A stretch of 52,929 bases of DNA from Mycobacterium sp. 1164985.4. Lineage in GTDB: Bacteria > Actinomycetota > Actinomycetes > Mycobacteriales > Mycobacteriaceae. Each line of letters begins with the position of its first letter. Positions within the stretch are counted from its first letter, which is position 1. Below, one piece after another: positions 39,548-48,557 of this stretch. The stretch is from assembly GCF_001668575.1 (NCBI RefSeq), contig NZ_LZMD01000092.1:1-52929 (forward strand), read 5' to 3'. The position numbers and the translations under genes were made by a program. A model generated the notes under the pieces. The model saw nothing but the letters and a program-made list of their open reading frames with translations, searched no databases and was not told where the DNA came from.

Positions 39548-40662
39548 TTCTTGGCGGCGTTGAGCTGTTCCTGCGTCGCCTCGAGCAACTCGAGCCACGA
39601 CTTCTCGAACTTCTCCACACCCTCGTCCTCGAGGAGCCGGAACACGTCGGGCAGGTCGATCCCGACCGACGAGAGCTGATCGAATACCGCCTTCGACTCC
39701 TCGGCCGTGCCGGTGACCGTGTCACCGGTGACGACGCCGTGGTCGGCCACGGCCTCGATTGTCTTCTCTGGCATGGTGTTCACTGTGTTCGGAGCCACCA
39801 ACTCGGTGACGTACAAGGTGTCCGAGTACTCCGGGTTCTTCACGCCGGTCGACGCCCACAGCGGACGCTGCACCCGGGCGCCGGAGGCCTTGAGCGCCTC
39901 GAAGCGTTCTCCGCCGACGAACACCTCTTCGTAGGCGGCGTAGGCGAGTCGGGCGTTGGCCACGCCTGCCTTACCGCGCAACTTCAACGCCTCGTCGGAA
40001 CCGATCTTCTCCAACCGCTTGTCGATCTCGGTGTCGACACGCGAGACGAAGAACGATGCGACGGAGTGGATCTTCGACACGTCGTGGCCGGCCTCCTTGG
40101 CCTTCTCCAGTCCCTGCAAGTAGGCGTCCATCACGAGGCGATAGCGCTCGACGGAGAAGATCAATGTGACGTTGACCGAAATGCCTTCAGCGAGAACGGA
40201 CGCGATGGCGGGGATGCCGGCCTCGGTCGCGGGGATCTTGATCAGCAGGTTGGGCCGGTCGATGATCTTCCACAGCTCGATCGCCTGCAGGATGGTCTTG
40301 TCGGTGTCGTGGGCCAGCCGGGGGTCGACTTCGATCGAGACCCGGCCGTCGACGCCGTCGGAGAGCTCGTACTGCTTGGCCAACACGTCGCAGGCGTTGC
40401 GGACGTCGTCGGTGGTGACGGTTCGAATCGTGGCGTCGACATCGGCGCCACGTTCGGCCAGTTCCTTGACCTGATCGTCGTAAGCGTGCCCCTTTGACAA
40501 CGCCGCCTGGAAGATCGACGGGTTGGTGGTCACCCCGACGACGCTTCTGGTGTCGATCAGCTCCTGCAGATTGCCGGTCTGTAGCCGGTCGCGCGACAGG
40601 TCGTCGAGCCACACCGACACGCCCGCGTCGGATAACGCTGCCAGATTCGGATTCTGAGCCAT
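39544..40662 (-). CDS. tal: Transaldolase
   Basis: Moves a dihydroxyacetone unit between sugar phosphates in the non-oxidative pentose phosphate pathway. 372 aa, as in other actinobacterial (type 2) transaldolases. Motifs: VSVWLDDLSRDRL at the N-terminus, GVTTNPSIFQAALS, the Schiff-base Lys in NLLIKIPATEAGIPA, NVTLIFSVERY and SVASFFVSRVDTEIDK. It starts 40 nt after tkt and overlaps zwf. Confidence 0.97.
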   Translation of the reverse strand: MAQNPNLAALSDAGVSVWLDDLSRDRLQTGNLQELIDTRSVVGVTTNPSIFQAALSKGHAYDDQVKELAERGADVDATIRTVTTDDVRNACDVLAKQYELSDGVDGRVSIEVDPRLAHDTDKTILQAIELWKIIDRPNLLIKIPATEAGIPAIASVLAEGISVNVTLIFSVERYRLVMDAYLQGLEKAKEAGHDVSKIHSVASFFVSRVDTEIDKRLEKIGSDEALKLRGKAGVANARLAYAAYEEVFVGGERFEALKASGARVQRPLWASTGVKNPEYSDTLYVTELVAPNTVNTMPEKTIEAVADHGVVTGDTVTGTAEESKAVFDQLSSVGIDLPDVFRLLEDEGVEKFEKSWLELLEATQEQLNAAKK

Positions 40663-40667
40663 TTCAG

Positions 40668-40688
40668 TGCCTTTCCCGATGCCTTTCC
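40668..40688 (-). repeat. Twin GGAAAGGCA direct repeat in front of tal
   Basis: Minus-strand GGAAAGGCA occurs at 40680-40688 and 40668-40676, 12 bp apart; the second copy is the probable tal ribosome-binding site. Confidence 0.5.
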
Positions 40689-40702
40689 AGGCGTTTCGAT
40701 CA

Positions 40703-42796
40703 CTAGTTGTCTATCGATCGCTCCGCGGCGGCCACTACGGCTTCGGGCGTGAACCCGAACTCGCGGAACAACGTCTTGTCATCGGCGGACTCGCCGTAGT
40801 GCTCGATCGAGACGATCTCGCCGGTGTCGCCGACGAGCTTGTACCAGCTCTGCGCGACTGCCGCCTCCACCGCGACACGCGCCGAAACGCGGGGCGGCAG
40901 AACCGAATCGCGATACTCCTGCGGCTGCGACTCGAACCACTCCACACACGGCATAGACACCACGTATGCCGTGATGTCCTTCTCCGCCAACTGCTTCCTG
41001 GCCTCCACCGCCAGCTGCAGTTCCGAACCCGTGGCGATGATGATCACGTCCGCGTCGTCGTCGGGGTTGCCGCCGCCGAGCACGTACCCGCCGCGTGCCA
41101 CGCCGTCGGCGTCGGTGCCCTCCAGCACCGGAATGCCCTGACGCGTCAGGATGAAACCGACCGGACCGCTGCCGTTGCCGCGGGCGATGATGCTGCGCCA
41201 GGCGTACGCCGTCTCGTTCGGGTCGCCGGGACGAACCACGGACAGGTTCGGGATCGCGCGCAGCGCCGCGAGGTGCTCGATCGGCTGATGCGTCGGACCG
41301 TCCTCACCGAGCCCGATGGAGTCGTGCGTCCAGATGTAGATGGTGTCGATGTCCATCAGCGACGCGAGGCGCACCGCGGGCCGCATGTAGTCAGAGAACT
41401 GCAGGAACGTGCCGCCGAACGCCCGGGTCGGGCCGTGCAGCACGATGCCGGACAGGATGGCGCCCATCGCGTGCTCGCGGACCCCGAAGTGCAGCACCCG
41501 GCCGTACCAGTCCGCCGTGAAGTCAGAGGTCGAAATGGACGGCGGGCCAAACGACTTCACGCCCTTGATCGTGGTGTTGTTGCTACCGGCGAGATCTGCT
41601 GAACCACCCCACAACTCGGGCAGCTTGGGTGCGACGTCGTTGAGCACCTGACCGAATGCGGCGCGGGTCGCCAGCGGCTTGGAGCCCGGCTCCCAGTAGG
41701 TCAGGTCGGAATCCCAGCCGTCGGGCAGCTTCTGGGCCAGCAATCGGTCCAGCAGCTCCTTGCGCTCGGGCTCACGCTCGGCCCAGGCGTCAAAGTCGGT
41801 CTGCCACTTGGCGTGTGCCTCCTTGCCGCGTTCGACGAGTTTGCGGGTGTGCTCGATGACCTCGGGGCGCACCTCGAAGGTCTTGTCGGGGTCGAAGCCG
41901 AGGATCTTCTTGGTGGCCGCGACCTCCTCCTCGCCGAGCGCCGATCCGTGCACGCCGCCGGTGTTCATCTTGTTAGGCGCCGGATAGCCGATGATCGTCC
42001 GGAGCGCGATGAATGACGGCTTGTCGGTGACCTTCTTCGCCTCGGCGATGGCCTGCTCGATACCGACAACGTTCTCGCCGCCCTCGACCTCCTGCACGTG
42101 CCAGCCGTAGGCGCGGTAGCGGGCCGCGACGTCTTCGGACAGTGCGATATTGGTGTCGTGTTCGATCGAGATCTGGTTCTTGTCGTAGAACACGATGAGG
42201 TTGCCGAGTTGCTGGGTGCCCGCCAACGAGGACGCCTCGCTGGTGATGCCCTCTTCGATGTCGCCGTCGGAGGCGATCACATAGATGTAGTGGTCGAAGG
42301 GGCTCTCACCCCACGGGGTGTCGGGGTCGAACAATCCGCGCTCGTAGCGCGAGGCCATCGCCATGCCGACCGCGGATGCGAGGCCCTGCCCGAGCGGACC
42401 GGTGGTGATCTCCACGCCGTCGGTGTGGCGGAACTCCGGATGGCCGGGAGTCTTGGACTTGAACGTCCGCAACGACTCGATGTCGGAGAGCTCGAGACCG
42501 AAGCCGCCGAGATAGAGCTGGATGTAGAGCGTGAGGCTGGAATGCCCGGCGGACAGCACGAAGCGGTCCCGGCCGAGCCAGTGCACATCGCTGGGGTCAT
42601 GGCGCATCTGGCGCTGGAAGAGCGTGTAGGCCAACGGCGCCAGGCTCATCGCGGTTCCGGGGTGGCCGTTGCCGACCTTCTGTACCGCGTCCGCCGCCAG
42701 CACCCGGACGGTGTCGACCGCCAGCGAGTCCACCTCGGTCCAGTCGTCGGGGTGGTTCGGGCGGGTCAGCGCGGAAATTTCTTCGAGTGTGGTCAC
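40703..42796 (-). CDS. tkt: Transketolase
   Basis: Thiamine diphosphate enzyme moving two-carbon units in the pentose phosphate pathway. 697 aa from GTG 42796, which has AGGAG 7 nt upstream; the open frame reaches 43087 but overlaps the ctaB region. Motifs: GNGHPGTAMSLAPLAY, GPLGQGLASAVGMA, the ThDP motif SDGDIEEGITSEA ending in FYDKNQISIE, GPSH-like segments in the Pyr domain (GVREHAMGAILSGI, THDSIGLGEDGPTHQP) and the C-terminal domain (GSELQLAVEARKQL). First gene of the operon that ends in pgl. Confidence 0.97.
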   Translation of the reverse strand: MTTLEEISALTRPNHPDDWTEVDSLAVDTVRVLAADAVQKVGNGHPGTAMSLAPLAYTLFQRQMRHDPSDVHWLGRDRFVLSAGHSSLTLYIQLYLGGFGLELSDIESLRTFKSKTPGHPEFRHTDGVEITTGPLGQGLASAVGMAMASRYERGLFDPDTPWGESPFDHYIYVIASDGDIEEGITSEASSLAGTQQLGNLIVFYDKNQISIEHDTNIALSEDVAARYRAYGWHVQEVEGGENVVGIEQAIAEAKKVTDKPSFIALRTIIGYPAPNKMNTGGVHGSALGEEEVAATKKILGFDPDKTFEVRPEVIEHTRKLVERGKEAHAKWQTDFDAWAEREPERKELLDRLLAQKLPDGWDSDLTYWEPGSKPLATRAAFGQVLNDVAPKLPELWGGSADLAGSNNTTIKGVKSFGPPSISTSDFTADWYGRVLHFGVREHAMGAILSGIVLHGPTRAFGGTFLQFSDYMRPAVRLASLMDIDTIYIWTHDSIGLGEDGPTHQPIEHLAALRAIPNLSVVRPGDPNETAYAWRSIIARGNGSGPVGFILTRQGIPVLEGTDADGVARGGYVLGGGNPDDDADVIIIATGSELQLAVEARKQLAEKDITAYVVSMPCVEWFESQPQEYRDSVLPPRVSARVAVEAAVAQSWYKLVGDTGEIVSIEHYGESADDKTLFREFGFTPEAVVAAAERSIDN

Positions 42797-42984
42797 AGGC
42801 GCACTCCTGGTTGGCGTAGAGCTCTTCTCAGCTGCACGTTCATCCACCCTAGTGCGGGATGGTCGTCCAATGCAGGCCGCTCGGTGGGAGATGCCGGGCG
42901 GGATTAGGTCGGCGTTGCCCTGCGGTCTACCATCGTCTGTAGTAGAAGCGCCCACGCTGGGACCATTTCGACAGGAGCAACTGC

Positions 42985-43938
42985 GTGAGAGTTCGCGACG
43001 ACGGCCACCTCGTCGGCGGGGAGCGGATGTCGCCGTCGGGGCCGCTCCGGACGCGGATCCGCGACACCATTTTCGGTTACGTCTCACTGACGAAGCCGCG
43101 TGTCATCGAACTGCTTCTGGTCACCACGATCCCGGCCATGCTGCTGGCCAGCCGCGGCTCCGTCGACCCGCTGCTCATCATGAACACCCTGGTCGGCGGG
43201 CTATTGGCGGCGGCGGGTGCGAACGCGCTGAACTGCGTCGCCGACGCCGACATCGACAAGGTGATGAAGCGCACCGAGCGCAGGCCGCTGGCGCGGGCCA
43301 CCGTCCCGCGCAGCCACGCGCTGATCTTCGGGCTGGCCCTGTCCGTCGGTTCGTTCTTCTGGCTGTGGTGGACGACGAACATGCTGTCGGCCCATCTCGC
43401 GGGCGCGACGATCGCTTTCTACGTGCTGGTCTACACGCTGCTGCTCAAGCGCCGCACCTCGCAGAACGTGGTGTGGGGCGGCGCGGCCGGCTGCATGCCG
43501 GTGATGATCGGCTGGTCAGCGGTCACCGGAACCATCGCCTGGCCCGCAGTGGTCATGTTCGCGATCATCTTCTTCTGGACGCCGCCGCACACCTGGGCGC
43601 TGGCGATGCGCTACAAGGAGGACTACCGCGCCGCGGGCGTCCCGATGCTGCCGGCGGTCGCCACCGAACGTCAGGTCACCAAGCAGATCCTGATCTACAC
43701 GTGGCTGACGGTGGCCGCGACCCTGGCGCTCACTCCCGTCACCGGCTGGTTGTACACCGCCGTGGCGCTGCTGGCCGGCGGATGGTTCCTGGTGATGGCG
43801 CACCAGCTCTACAACGGTGTGCGCCGCGGCGAGGCGGTCAAGCCGCTGCGGTTGTTCCTGCAGTCGAACAACTACCTGGCCGTCGTGTTCCTGGCCCTCG
43901 CCATCGACTCGGTGCTGGCGCTGCCCACGGTCTTCTAG
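42985..43938 (+). CDS. ctaB: Protoheme IX farnesyltransferase (heme O synthase)
   Basis: Converts heme B to heme O for the aa3 cytochrome c oxidase. 317 aa UbiA-type prenyltransferase with about eight membrane helices. Motifs: LTKPRVIELLLVTTIPAM, NCVADADIDKVMKRTERRPL (first Asp-rich motif), LLLKRRTSQNVVWGGAAGC, FFWTPPHTWALAMRYKEDY (second acidic motif) and SNNYLAVVFLALAI. The GTG at 42985 is used because AGGAG lies 7 nt upstream; ATG 43027 is the alternative. The stop faces the convergent qor gene. Heme A synthase ctaA is 2 kb downstream. Confidence 0.96.
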   Translation: MRVRDDGHLVGGERMSPSGPLRTRIRDTIFGYVSLTKPRVIELLLVTTIPAMLLASRGSVDPLLIMNTLVGGLLAAAGANALNCVADADIDKVMKRTERRPLARATVPRSHALIFGLALSVGSFFWLWWTTNMLSAHLAGATIAFYVLVYTLLLKRRTSQNVVWGGAAGCMPVMIGWSAVTGTIAWPAVVMFAIIFFWTPPHTWALAMRYKEDYRAAGVPMLPAVATERQVTKQILIYTWLTVAATLALTPVTGWLYTAVALLAGGWFLVMAHQLYNGVRRGEAVKPLRLFLQSNNYLAVVFLALAIDSVLALPTVF

Positions 43939-43944
43939 CCCCTA

Positions 43945-44916
43945 CTAGGGCACCAACACCACCGAGCCGACGGTCTTGCGTCCCTGCAGGTCCCGGTGTG
44001 CCTGCTCGGCATCGGCGAGGCGGTACCGCTCGCTGACCGTGATCGTCAGCGTGCCCTGGGCGATCGCGTCGAGAAGTTCGCCCGCACGCCAGGCGAATTC
44101 GTCGGCCGTGCGGGTGTAGTGCACCAGGGTCGGCCGGGTGAGGAACAGCGAGCCCGCCGCGTTCAGGCGCTGTGGATCGAACGGCGGAACCGGCCCGCTC
44201 GACGCGCCGAACAACGCCAGCGTGCCCCGCACCCGCAGGCTGGCCAGGCTGGCCTCGAAGGTGGCGGCCCCGACGCCGTCGTACACGGCGGCGACGCCGC
44301 CCTCGGTCATCTCCTTGATCTCGGCGCCGAACGCCGCGGCGTCGGTCGGGTAGTCGAGCACTCGCACCGCGCCCGCCTGGCGCGACAATTCGGCCTTCTC
44401 CGGAGTCGACACCGTAGTGATCACCCGTACCGCCATACTGGTCGCCCACTGCGTGAGGATCAGCCCGACGCCGCCCGCGCCCGCGTGCACCAGCACGGAG
44501 TCGCCCTGCTGCACCGGGTAAAGCGACTTGATCAGGTAGTGCGCGGTCATGCCCTTGAGCAGAGATGCGGCGGCCGCCTCGGGGCTCACGCCGTCGGGTA
44601 CGTATGCCACGAAATCGGCTGGAGCGACGTTGTATTCGGCATAGGCCCCGTTGGCCTGAGCGGTGACCACGCGGTCGCCGACCTTCAACGCGGCGACATC
44701 TTCGCCGATCGCCTCCACGGTCCCGCACACCTCGTTGCCGACGACGAACGGCGTTTCCCGCGGATACTGACCGGACCGAAAGTACGTGTCGAGGAAGTTC
44801 ACGCCGATGGCCTCGGCCTTGATGAGCACCTCGCCGGGGCCCGGAGTCGGCTGCGGCTTCTCGACGTAGGTGAGGACTTCGGGTCCGCCGGTCTCGGCGA
44901 CTTCGATGGCATGCAT
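43945..44916 (-). CDS. qor: Quinone oxidoreductase, zinc-free MDR family (NADPH:quinone reductase)
   Basis: 323 aa. GroES-like N-terminal domain (TPGPGEVLIKAEAIGVNFLDTYFRSG, FVVGNEVCGTVEAIGEDV) followed by a Rossmann domain (DSVLVHAGAGGVGLILTQWA, VAAVYDGVGAATFEASL). The zinc-ligand cysteines of alcohol dehydrogenases are absent, as in quinone reductases; AYAEY at the usual place supports this. The start at 44916 is 18 nt from the divergent ATP-grasp gene. Matches Rv1454c by position. Confidence 0.94.
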   Translation of the reverse strand: MHAIEVAETGGPEVLTYVEKPQPTPGPGEVLIKAEAIGVNFLDTYFRSGQYPRETPFVVGNEVCGTVEAIGEDVAALKVGDRVVTAQANGAYAEYNVAPADFVAYVPDGVSPEAAAASLLKGMTAHYLIKSLYPVQQGDSVLVHAGAGGVGLILTQWATSMAVRVITTVSTPEKAELSRQAGAVRVLDYPTDAAAFGAEIKEMTEGGVAAVYDGVGAATFEASLASLRVRGTLALFGASSGPVPPFDPQRLNAAGSLFLTRPTLVHYTRTADEFAWRAGELLDAIAQGTLTITVSERYRLADAEQAHRDLQGRKTVGSVVLVP

Positions 44917-44921
44917 AGCTC

Positions 44922-44928
44922 TATCGTG
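44922..44928. promoter_or_regulatory. Shared divergent -10 elements between qor and the ATP-grasp gene
   Basis: On the plus strand TATCGT (44922-44927) is followed by 7 nt and the ATP-grasp ATG. On the minus strand CACGAT (44928-44923) is followed by 6 nt and the qor ATG. The two hexamers share five base pairs. Both genes would be leaderless. Confidence 0.5.
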
Positions 44929-44934
44929 CCAACT

Positions 44935-45876
44935 ATGAAGCTCGCGCGGCCCAACCTGTTCCATCCGCGCATCGTGTTGGCCGGATGCCCGGCGCTGCCG
45001 GAGGGTGACGGCGACGACGCCGGACTGGTCGCGGCGCTGGGTAAGCACGGGTTGCATGCACGCTGGCTGTCCTGGGACGACCCCGCGACGCTGGAGGCGG
45101 ATCTGGTGATCCTGCGGGCGACGTGGGACTACATCGACCGGCTCGACGATTTCCTCGAATGGGCGCGGCGGGTCCGTAATCTGCTCAACCCGGCCCGCGT
45201 CGTGCCGTGGAACACCGACAAGCGCTATCTGGCCGACCTGGCCGCGGCCGGCGTGCCGATCGTGCCGAGCCGATTCTTCGAACCGGGGGAGGTGGTGCGA
45301 CTGCCGAACAGCGACGAAGTCGTGGTCAAACCCGCCGTCGGTGTCGGATCTGTTGACACGCTGCGTTTTTCGGACCGCGACGACGCACGGCAGCACGCCG
45401 CACAGTTACTAGAGGCGGGCCGCACCGTGCTGGTGCAGCCCTACGACCCGCGCATCGGGGACGGCGAGACCGCGCTGGTCTTCATCGGCGGCGCCCAGTC
45501 GCACGCCTTCACGAAGCGGCCGATTCTGCAGCAGCCCGGCCAGGCGCCGCCGTTCGACGAGTCGGGCACCTACGCCGAAGAGACGTTGAGCACCGCTGAC
45601 CCCGATTTCGAGGCGTGGGACGTTGGGCACGCGGCGCTGGCGGCGGCCTCAGCGCATCTGGACCTGACGACCGAAGAGCTGCTTTACGCGCGGGTGGACG
45701 TCATCGGCGGGCGCAGCGATCCGCGGGTGCTCGAGGTCGAGCTCGTCGAGCCCTCGCTGGGCTGGATGCAACTGGACGAATCGACACGCGAGCGCCAGCA
45801 GCGCGCGTTCGTCCTCGCCGTCGAGTCAGCCCTCGAACGGTTCGGGCTCGGCCCGCTCTCGCATCGACGCCCATAG
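44935..45876 (+). CDS. ATP-grasp domain protein (Rv1455-like)
   Basis: 313 aa. Shows an ATP-grasp layout: VILRATWDYIDRLDDF and WNTDKRYLADLAAAGVPIVPS in the first half, the ATP-binding strand EVVVKPAVGVGSVDTLRF, VLVQPYDPRIGDGETALVFIGG and the metal/ATP motif YARVDVIGG ... RVLEVELVEPSL. It likely ligates a carboxylate to an amine or thiol, like glutathione synthetase-type enzymes; the substrate is unknown. The chosen ATG at 44935 is supported by TATCGT 7 nt upstream. Its 3' end overlaps ctaA by 51 nt on the opposite strand. Confidence 0.85.
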   Translation: MKLARPNLFHPRIVLAGCPALPEGDGDDAGLVAALGKHGLHARWLSWDDPATLEADLVILRATWDYIDRLDDFLEWARRVRNLLNPARVVPWNTDKRYLADLAAAGVPIVPSRFFEPGEVVRLPNSDEVVVKPAVGVGSVDTLRFSDRDDARQHAAQLLEAGRTVLVQPYDPRIGDGETALVFIGGAQSHAFTKRPILQQPGQAPPFDESGTYAEETLSTADPDFEAWDVGHAALAAASAHLDLTTEELLYARVDVIGGRSDPRVLEVELVEPSLGWMQLDESTRERQQRAFVLAVESALERFGLGPLSHRRP

Positions 45877-46776
45877 CGCGGCGGTCCCGGCGGTACAGGC
45901 CGCGGCACCCGCGACATGCACCGCCACCAACGCGGCGGGCACACCGGTGAAGAACTGCACCGTGCCGACCAGCCCCTGGGCCACTACCAGGACGACGAGA
46001 ACGCCCAGCCGTAGCAGGACGGGGCGGGGTGCGCGCACCGCCAGCAGGCCGAACCCGAGGCCGATTAGCAGCGACAGGTAGGCCACCATCAACGCCGAGT
46101 GCGTGTGCACCAGCGTGGTGATCTCTACCTCCAGCCGCGGAATCGTGCGGTCGACGCTCTTGTCACCGGCATGCGGGCCCGCGCCCGTCACCAGGGTGCC
46201 CGTCACCAGCACGGCGGACAGCGCCATGGCGCTGAGCAGCGCCAGTTGTCGCAGTGCTTTCGGCGCCCGCCGGACGGGCACCCCGTCGTCGGGCTCGCCG
46301 ATCTTGACGAACAACAGCACAGACAGCCAGACCATTGTCATCGACGCCAGCAGGTGGACCGCGACCGTCCACCACAGCAGACCGGTCAGCACCGTGATGC
46401 CGCCGATGACCGCCTGGACCACCGTCGACGCCGGCATCAACCACGCGTAAACCAGGACTTCGCGCCGGCGGCGGGCCCGGGTCACGGCCAGCACCGCGGC
46501 CGCCGCGGTGAGCACGACCAGAAAGGTGACCATGCGGTTGCCGAACTCGACAGCCTGGTGCACGACCGGCACTTCGGCGACCGGGACCGGCGTGAAGCTG
46601 CCCGGGAAGCACTGCGGCCACGTCGGGCACCCCAGTCCCGACGCGGTGACGCGGACGATCGCGCCCGTCACCGCGATACCGCCCTGGGTCAGGATGACGA
46701 GGAAGGCGATGACGCGCTGGGTCCGGAGGCTGGGCAGCGGCGGCAGATCGACCAGCCGCATGAAGGCACGTCGCAC
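45826..46776 (-). CDS. ctaA: Heme A synthase (CtaA/COX15 family)
   Basis: Oxidises heme O to heme A for cytochrome c oxidase. 316 aa, eight predicted membrane helices. Motifs: VTGAIVRVTASGLGCPTWPQC with the conserved Cys pair of the first extracytoplasmic loop, VHQAVEFGNRMVTF with a heme-ligand His, VHLLASMTMVWLS and TLVHTHSALMVAYLSL, and the late VAVHVAGAAACTAGTAALW, giving the four conserved His positions. The GTG at 46776 is preferred over ATG 46761 and 46800 because TACGAT lies 7 nt upstream. Corresponds to Rv1456c. Confidence 0.94.
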   Translation of the reverse strand: MRRAFMRLVDLPPLPSLRTQRVIAFLVILTQGGIAVTGAIVRVTASGLGCPTWPQCFPGSFTPVPVAEVPVVHQAVEFGNRMVTFLVVLTAAAAVLAVTRARRRREVLVYAWLMPASTVVQAVIGGITVLTGLLWWTVAVHLLASMTMVWLSVLLFVKIGEPDDGVPVRRAPKALRQLALLSAMALSAVLVTGTLVTGAGPHAGDKSVDRTIPRLEVEITTLVHTHSALMVAYLSLLIGLGFGLLAVRAPRPVLLRLGVLVVLVVAQGLVGTVQFFTGVPAALVAVHVAGAAACTAGTAALWASMRERAEPEPFEG

Positions 46777-46783
46777 GGTCTCG

Positions 46784-46789
46784 ATCGTA
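46784..46789 (-). promoter_or_regulatory. Putative leaderless -10 (TACGAT) for ctaA
   Basis: TACGAT on the minus strand, 7 nt before the ctaA GTG 46776. Confidence 0.45.
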
Positions 46790-46836
46790 GAGCAGTGCAA
46801 CTACAAGCCGTAGTAGCGGGTGTGGGAGGGCGAGAC

Positions 46837-47613
46837 CTAGGTGAACCGGAACCAGCGCAGCGCGCACAACGCGGCGACGGCACCCCACACCGCGAGGACC
46901 AGGATGCCGAACCAGTCCACTGACAACGTCATCGCTTGGGTCAGCGCTTCGGTGAGGGCGCCCGACGGCGTCAGCCGGGCCACCCACTGCGCCCCAGAGG
47001 GCACCATGCCGCCCTCGAGTGTCAGCGCCCCGAGCCCCGCGAAGACGAACCACAGCAGGTTGGCCAACGCGAGCACGATCTCGGCGCGAAGCGTGCCGCC
47101 CAGCAGCAGGCCCAGCGCGGCGAAGCCCGCCGTGCCCAATGCGATGATCACCGCGCCGAGTGCCAGGCCCGCGAGGTGCGGCCGCCAGCCCAGCGCGAAC
47201 CCGATGCCGCCCAACACGATCGACTGCAGGAACACGACCGCGACCACCGCCAGCGACTTGCCCGCGATGATGCCCCACACCGGAAGCGCCGTGGCGCCAA
47301 GCCGTTTCAGCGCGCCGTAGCGGCGGTCGAACGCCACCGCGATCGCCTGCCCGGTGAAGGCCGTCGAGATCACCGCCAGCGCCATGATCGCGGGGACGAA
47401 GGTGGCGGCTCGGTTCTCGCCGAACGAGCCGAGGGGGAGAAGCGTCAGCCCCACCAGCAACGTGATCGGGATGAACATCGTCAGCAGCAGCTGTTCGCCG
47501 TTGCGCAGCAGCAGCCGCAGCTCCAGGCCGAACTGCGCGGCGAGCATCTTCTGCACGGTGGCCGGTCCCGGATCGGGTGAGAAGGTGCCCGGCGCAAAGC
47601 GATTCGTCGTCAC
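46837..47613 (-). CDS. ABC-2 type exporter permease (Rv1457c-like)
   Basis: 258 aa, six hydrophobic segments of the DrrB/ABC-2 type (LLLTMFIPITLLVGLTLLPL, VPAIMALAVISTAFTGQAIA, SLAVVAVVFLQSIVLGGIGFAL, GAVIIALGTAGFAALGLLLG, VLALANLLWFVFAGLGALTLEGG, FGILVLAVWGAVAALCALRW). The GTG at 47613 overlaps the stop of the ATPase gene (GTGA). With the ATPase and MptB in one operon it may export an envelope precursor, but the substrate is unknown. Confidence 0.92.
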   Translation of the reverse strand: MTTNRFAPGTFSPDPGPATVQKMLAAQFGLELRLLLRNGEQLLLTMFIPITLLVGLTLLPLGSFGENRAATFVPAIMALAVISTAFTGQAIAVAFDRRYGALKRLGATALPVWGIIAGKSLAVVAVVFLQSIVLGGIGFALGWRPHLAGLALGAVIIALGTAGFAALGLLLGGTLRAEIVLALANLLWFVFAGLGALTLEGGMVPSGAQWVARLTPSGALTEALTQAMTLSVDWFGILVLAVWGAVAALCALRWFRFT

Positions 47614-48557
47614 GACCGCAACTCCCGCCCGGTCAGGTCGAGGAACACGTCCTCGAGGCTCCGTTGTTCGACCCGCATGTCGGTGGCCAAGACGTCGAGA
47701 CGCGCGCACCAGGCCGTCACCGTCGCCAGCACCTGCGGGTTGATCGCACCCTCGACCAGGTATTCGCCGGGCGCGGTCTCTGTCGCCCTATAGGTCTCCG
47801 GCAGCGCGGACACGAGCAGCGACAGGTCGAGCTTGCGCGGGGCGCGGAACCGCAGCTGGTTCTCGGCGCCGCTGCGCATCAGCTCCTCGGGCGTCCCGGT
47901 GGCGACCGGAACGCCGTGGTCGATGATCATGATGCGGTCGGCCAGCTCCTCGGCCTCGGTGAGCTGATGGGTCGTCAGCACCACGGTCACGCCGTCGCGC
48001 CGCAGTCCATCGATCAACTCCCACACCACGATTCGCGCATGTGCGTCCATGCCTGCGGTGGGCTCGTCGAGGAACACCAGCTCCGGGCGGCCGACCACCG
48101 CGCACGCCAGCGCCAGCCGCTGCTGCTGCCCGCCGGACAGCCGTCGGTACGTCGTACGCGCCGCCTCGGTCAGCCCGAGAGTGTCCATCAGCCAGGCGGG
48201 ATCGAGTGGGTTGGCCGCGTAGGAGGCGACGAGGTTGAGCATCTCGCCTGCGCGGGCGGCCGGGTATCCGCCGCCGCCCTGCAGCATGACGCCGATGCGT
48301 TCACGCAACCGGGCGTTGTCGCCGAACGGGTCCAGCCCGAGAATCCTGATGGTTCCGGAGTCGGGCCTGATGAAGCCTTCGCACATCTCGACGGTCGTGG
48401 TCTTACCTGCGCCGTTCGGCCCGAGAAGCGCGAAGACCTCGGCGGCCTGCACCTCGAGATCGAGTTCGGACACCGCGACCGTCGACCCGTACCGCTTGGT
48501 GACTCCGCTCAGGCGCACGGGGGCCGCCGGGGACGCCCCGGATCCAGAGTGGGTCAC
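47610..48557 (-). CDS. ABC exporter ATP-binding protein (Rv1458c-like)
   Basis: 315 aa. Walker A LLGPNGAGKTTTVE, signature YRRLSGGQQQRLALACA, Walker B LVFLDEPTAGMD and the H-loop TTHQLTE are intact; the C-terminal 90 residues form the extra domain common in DrrA-type ATPases. GTG 48557 overlaps the mptB stop (GTGA), and the gene's stop overlaps the permease start. Confidence 0.95.
   Translation of the reverse strand: MTHSGSGASPAAPVRLSGVTKRYGSTVAVSELDLEVQAAEVFALLGPNGAGKTTTVEMCEGFIRPDSGTIRILGLDPFGDNARLRERIGVMLQGGGGYPAARAGEMLNLVASYAANPLDPAWLMDTLGLTEAARTTYRRLSGGQQQRLALACAVVGRPELVFLDEPTAGMDAHARIVVWELIDGLRRDGVTVVLTTHQLTEAEELADRIMIIDHGVPVATGTPEELMRSGAENQLRFRAPRKLDLSLLVSALPETYRATETAPGEYLVEGAINPQVLATVTAWCARLDVLATDMRVEQRSLEDVFLDLTGRELRS

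Noticed and set aside
38414..39679. Plus-strand ORF of 421 codons opposite zwf
   Set aside because: Shadow frame of zwf; no motifs and overlapped fully by a certain gene.
43936..43950. CCCTA-C-TAGGG palindrome between ctaB and qor
   Set aside because: Very short and formed by the two convergent stop codons; no T-run, so not called as a terminator.
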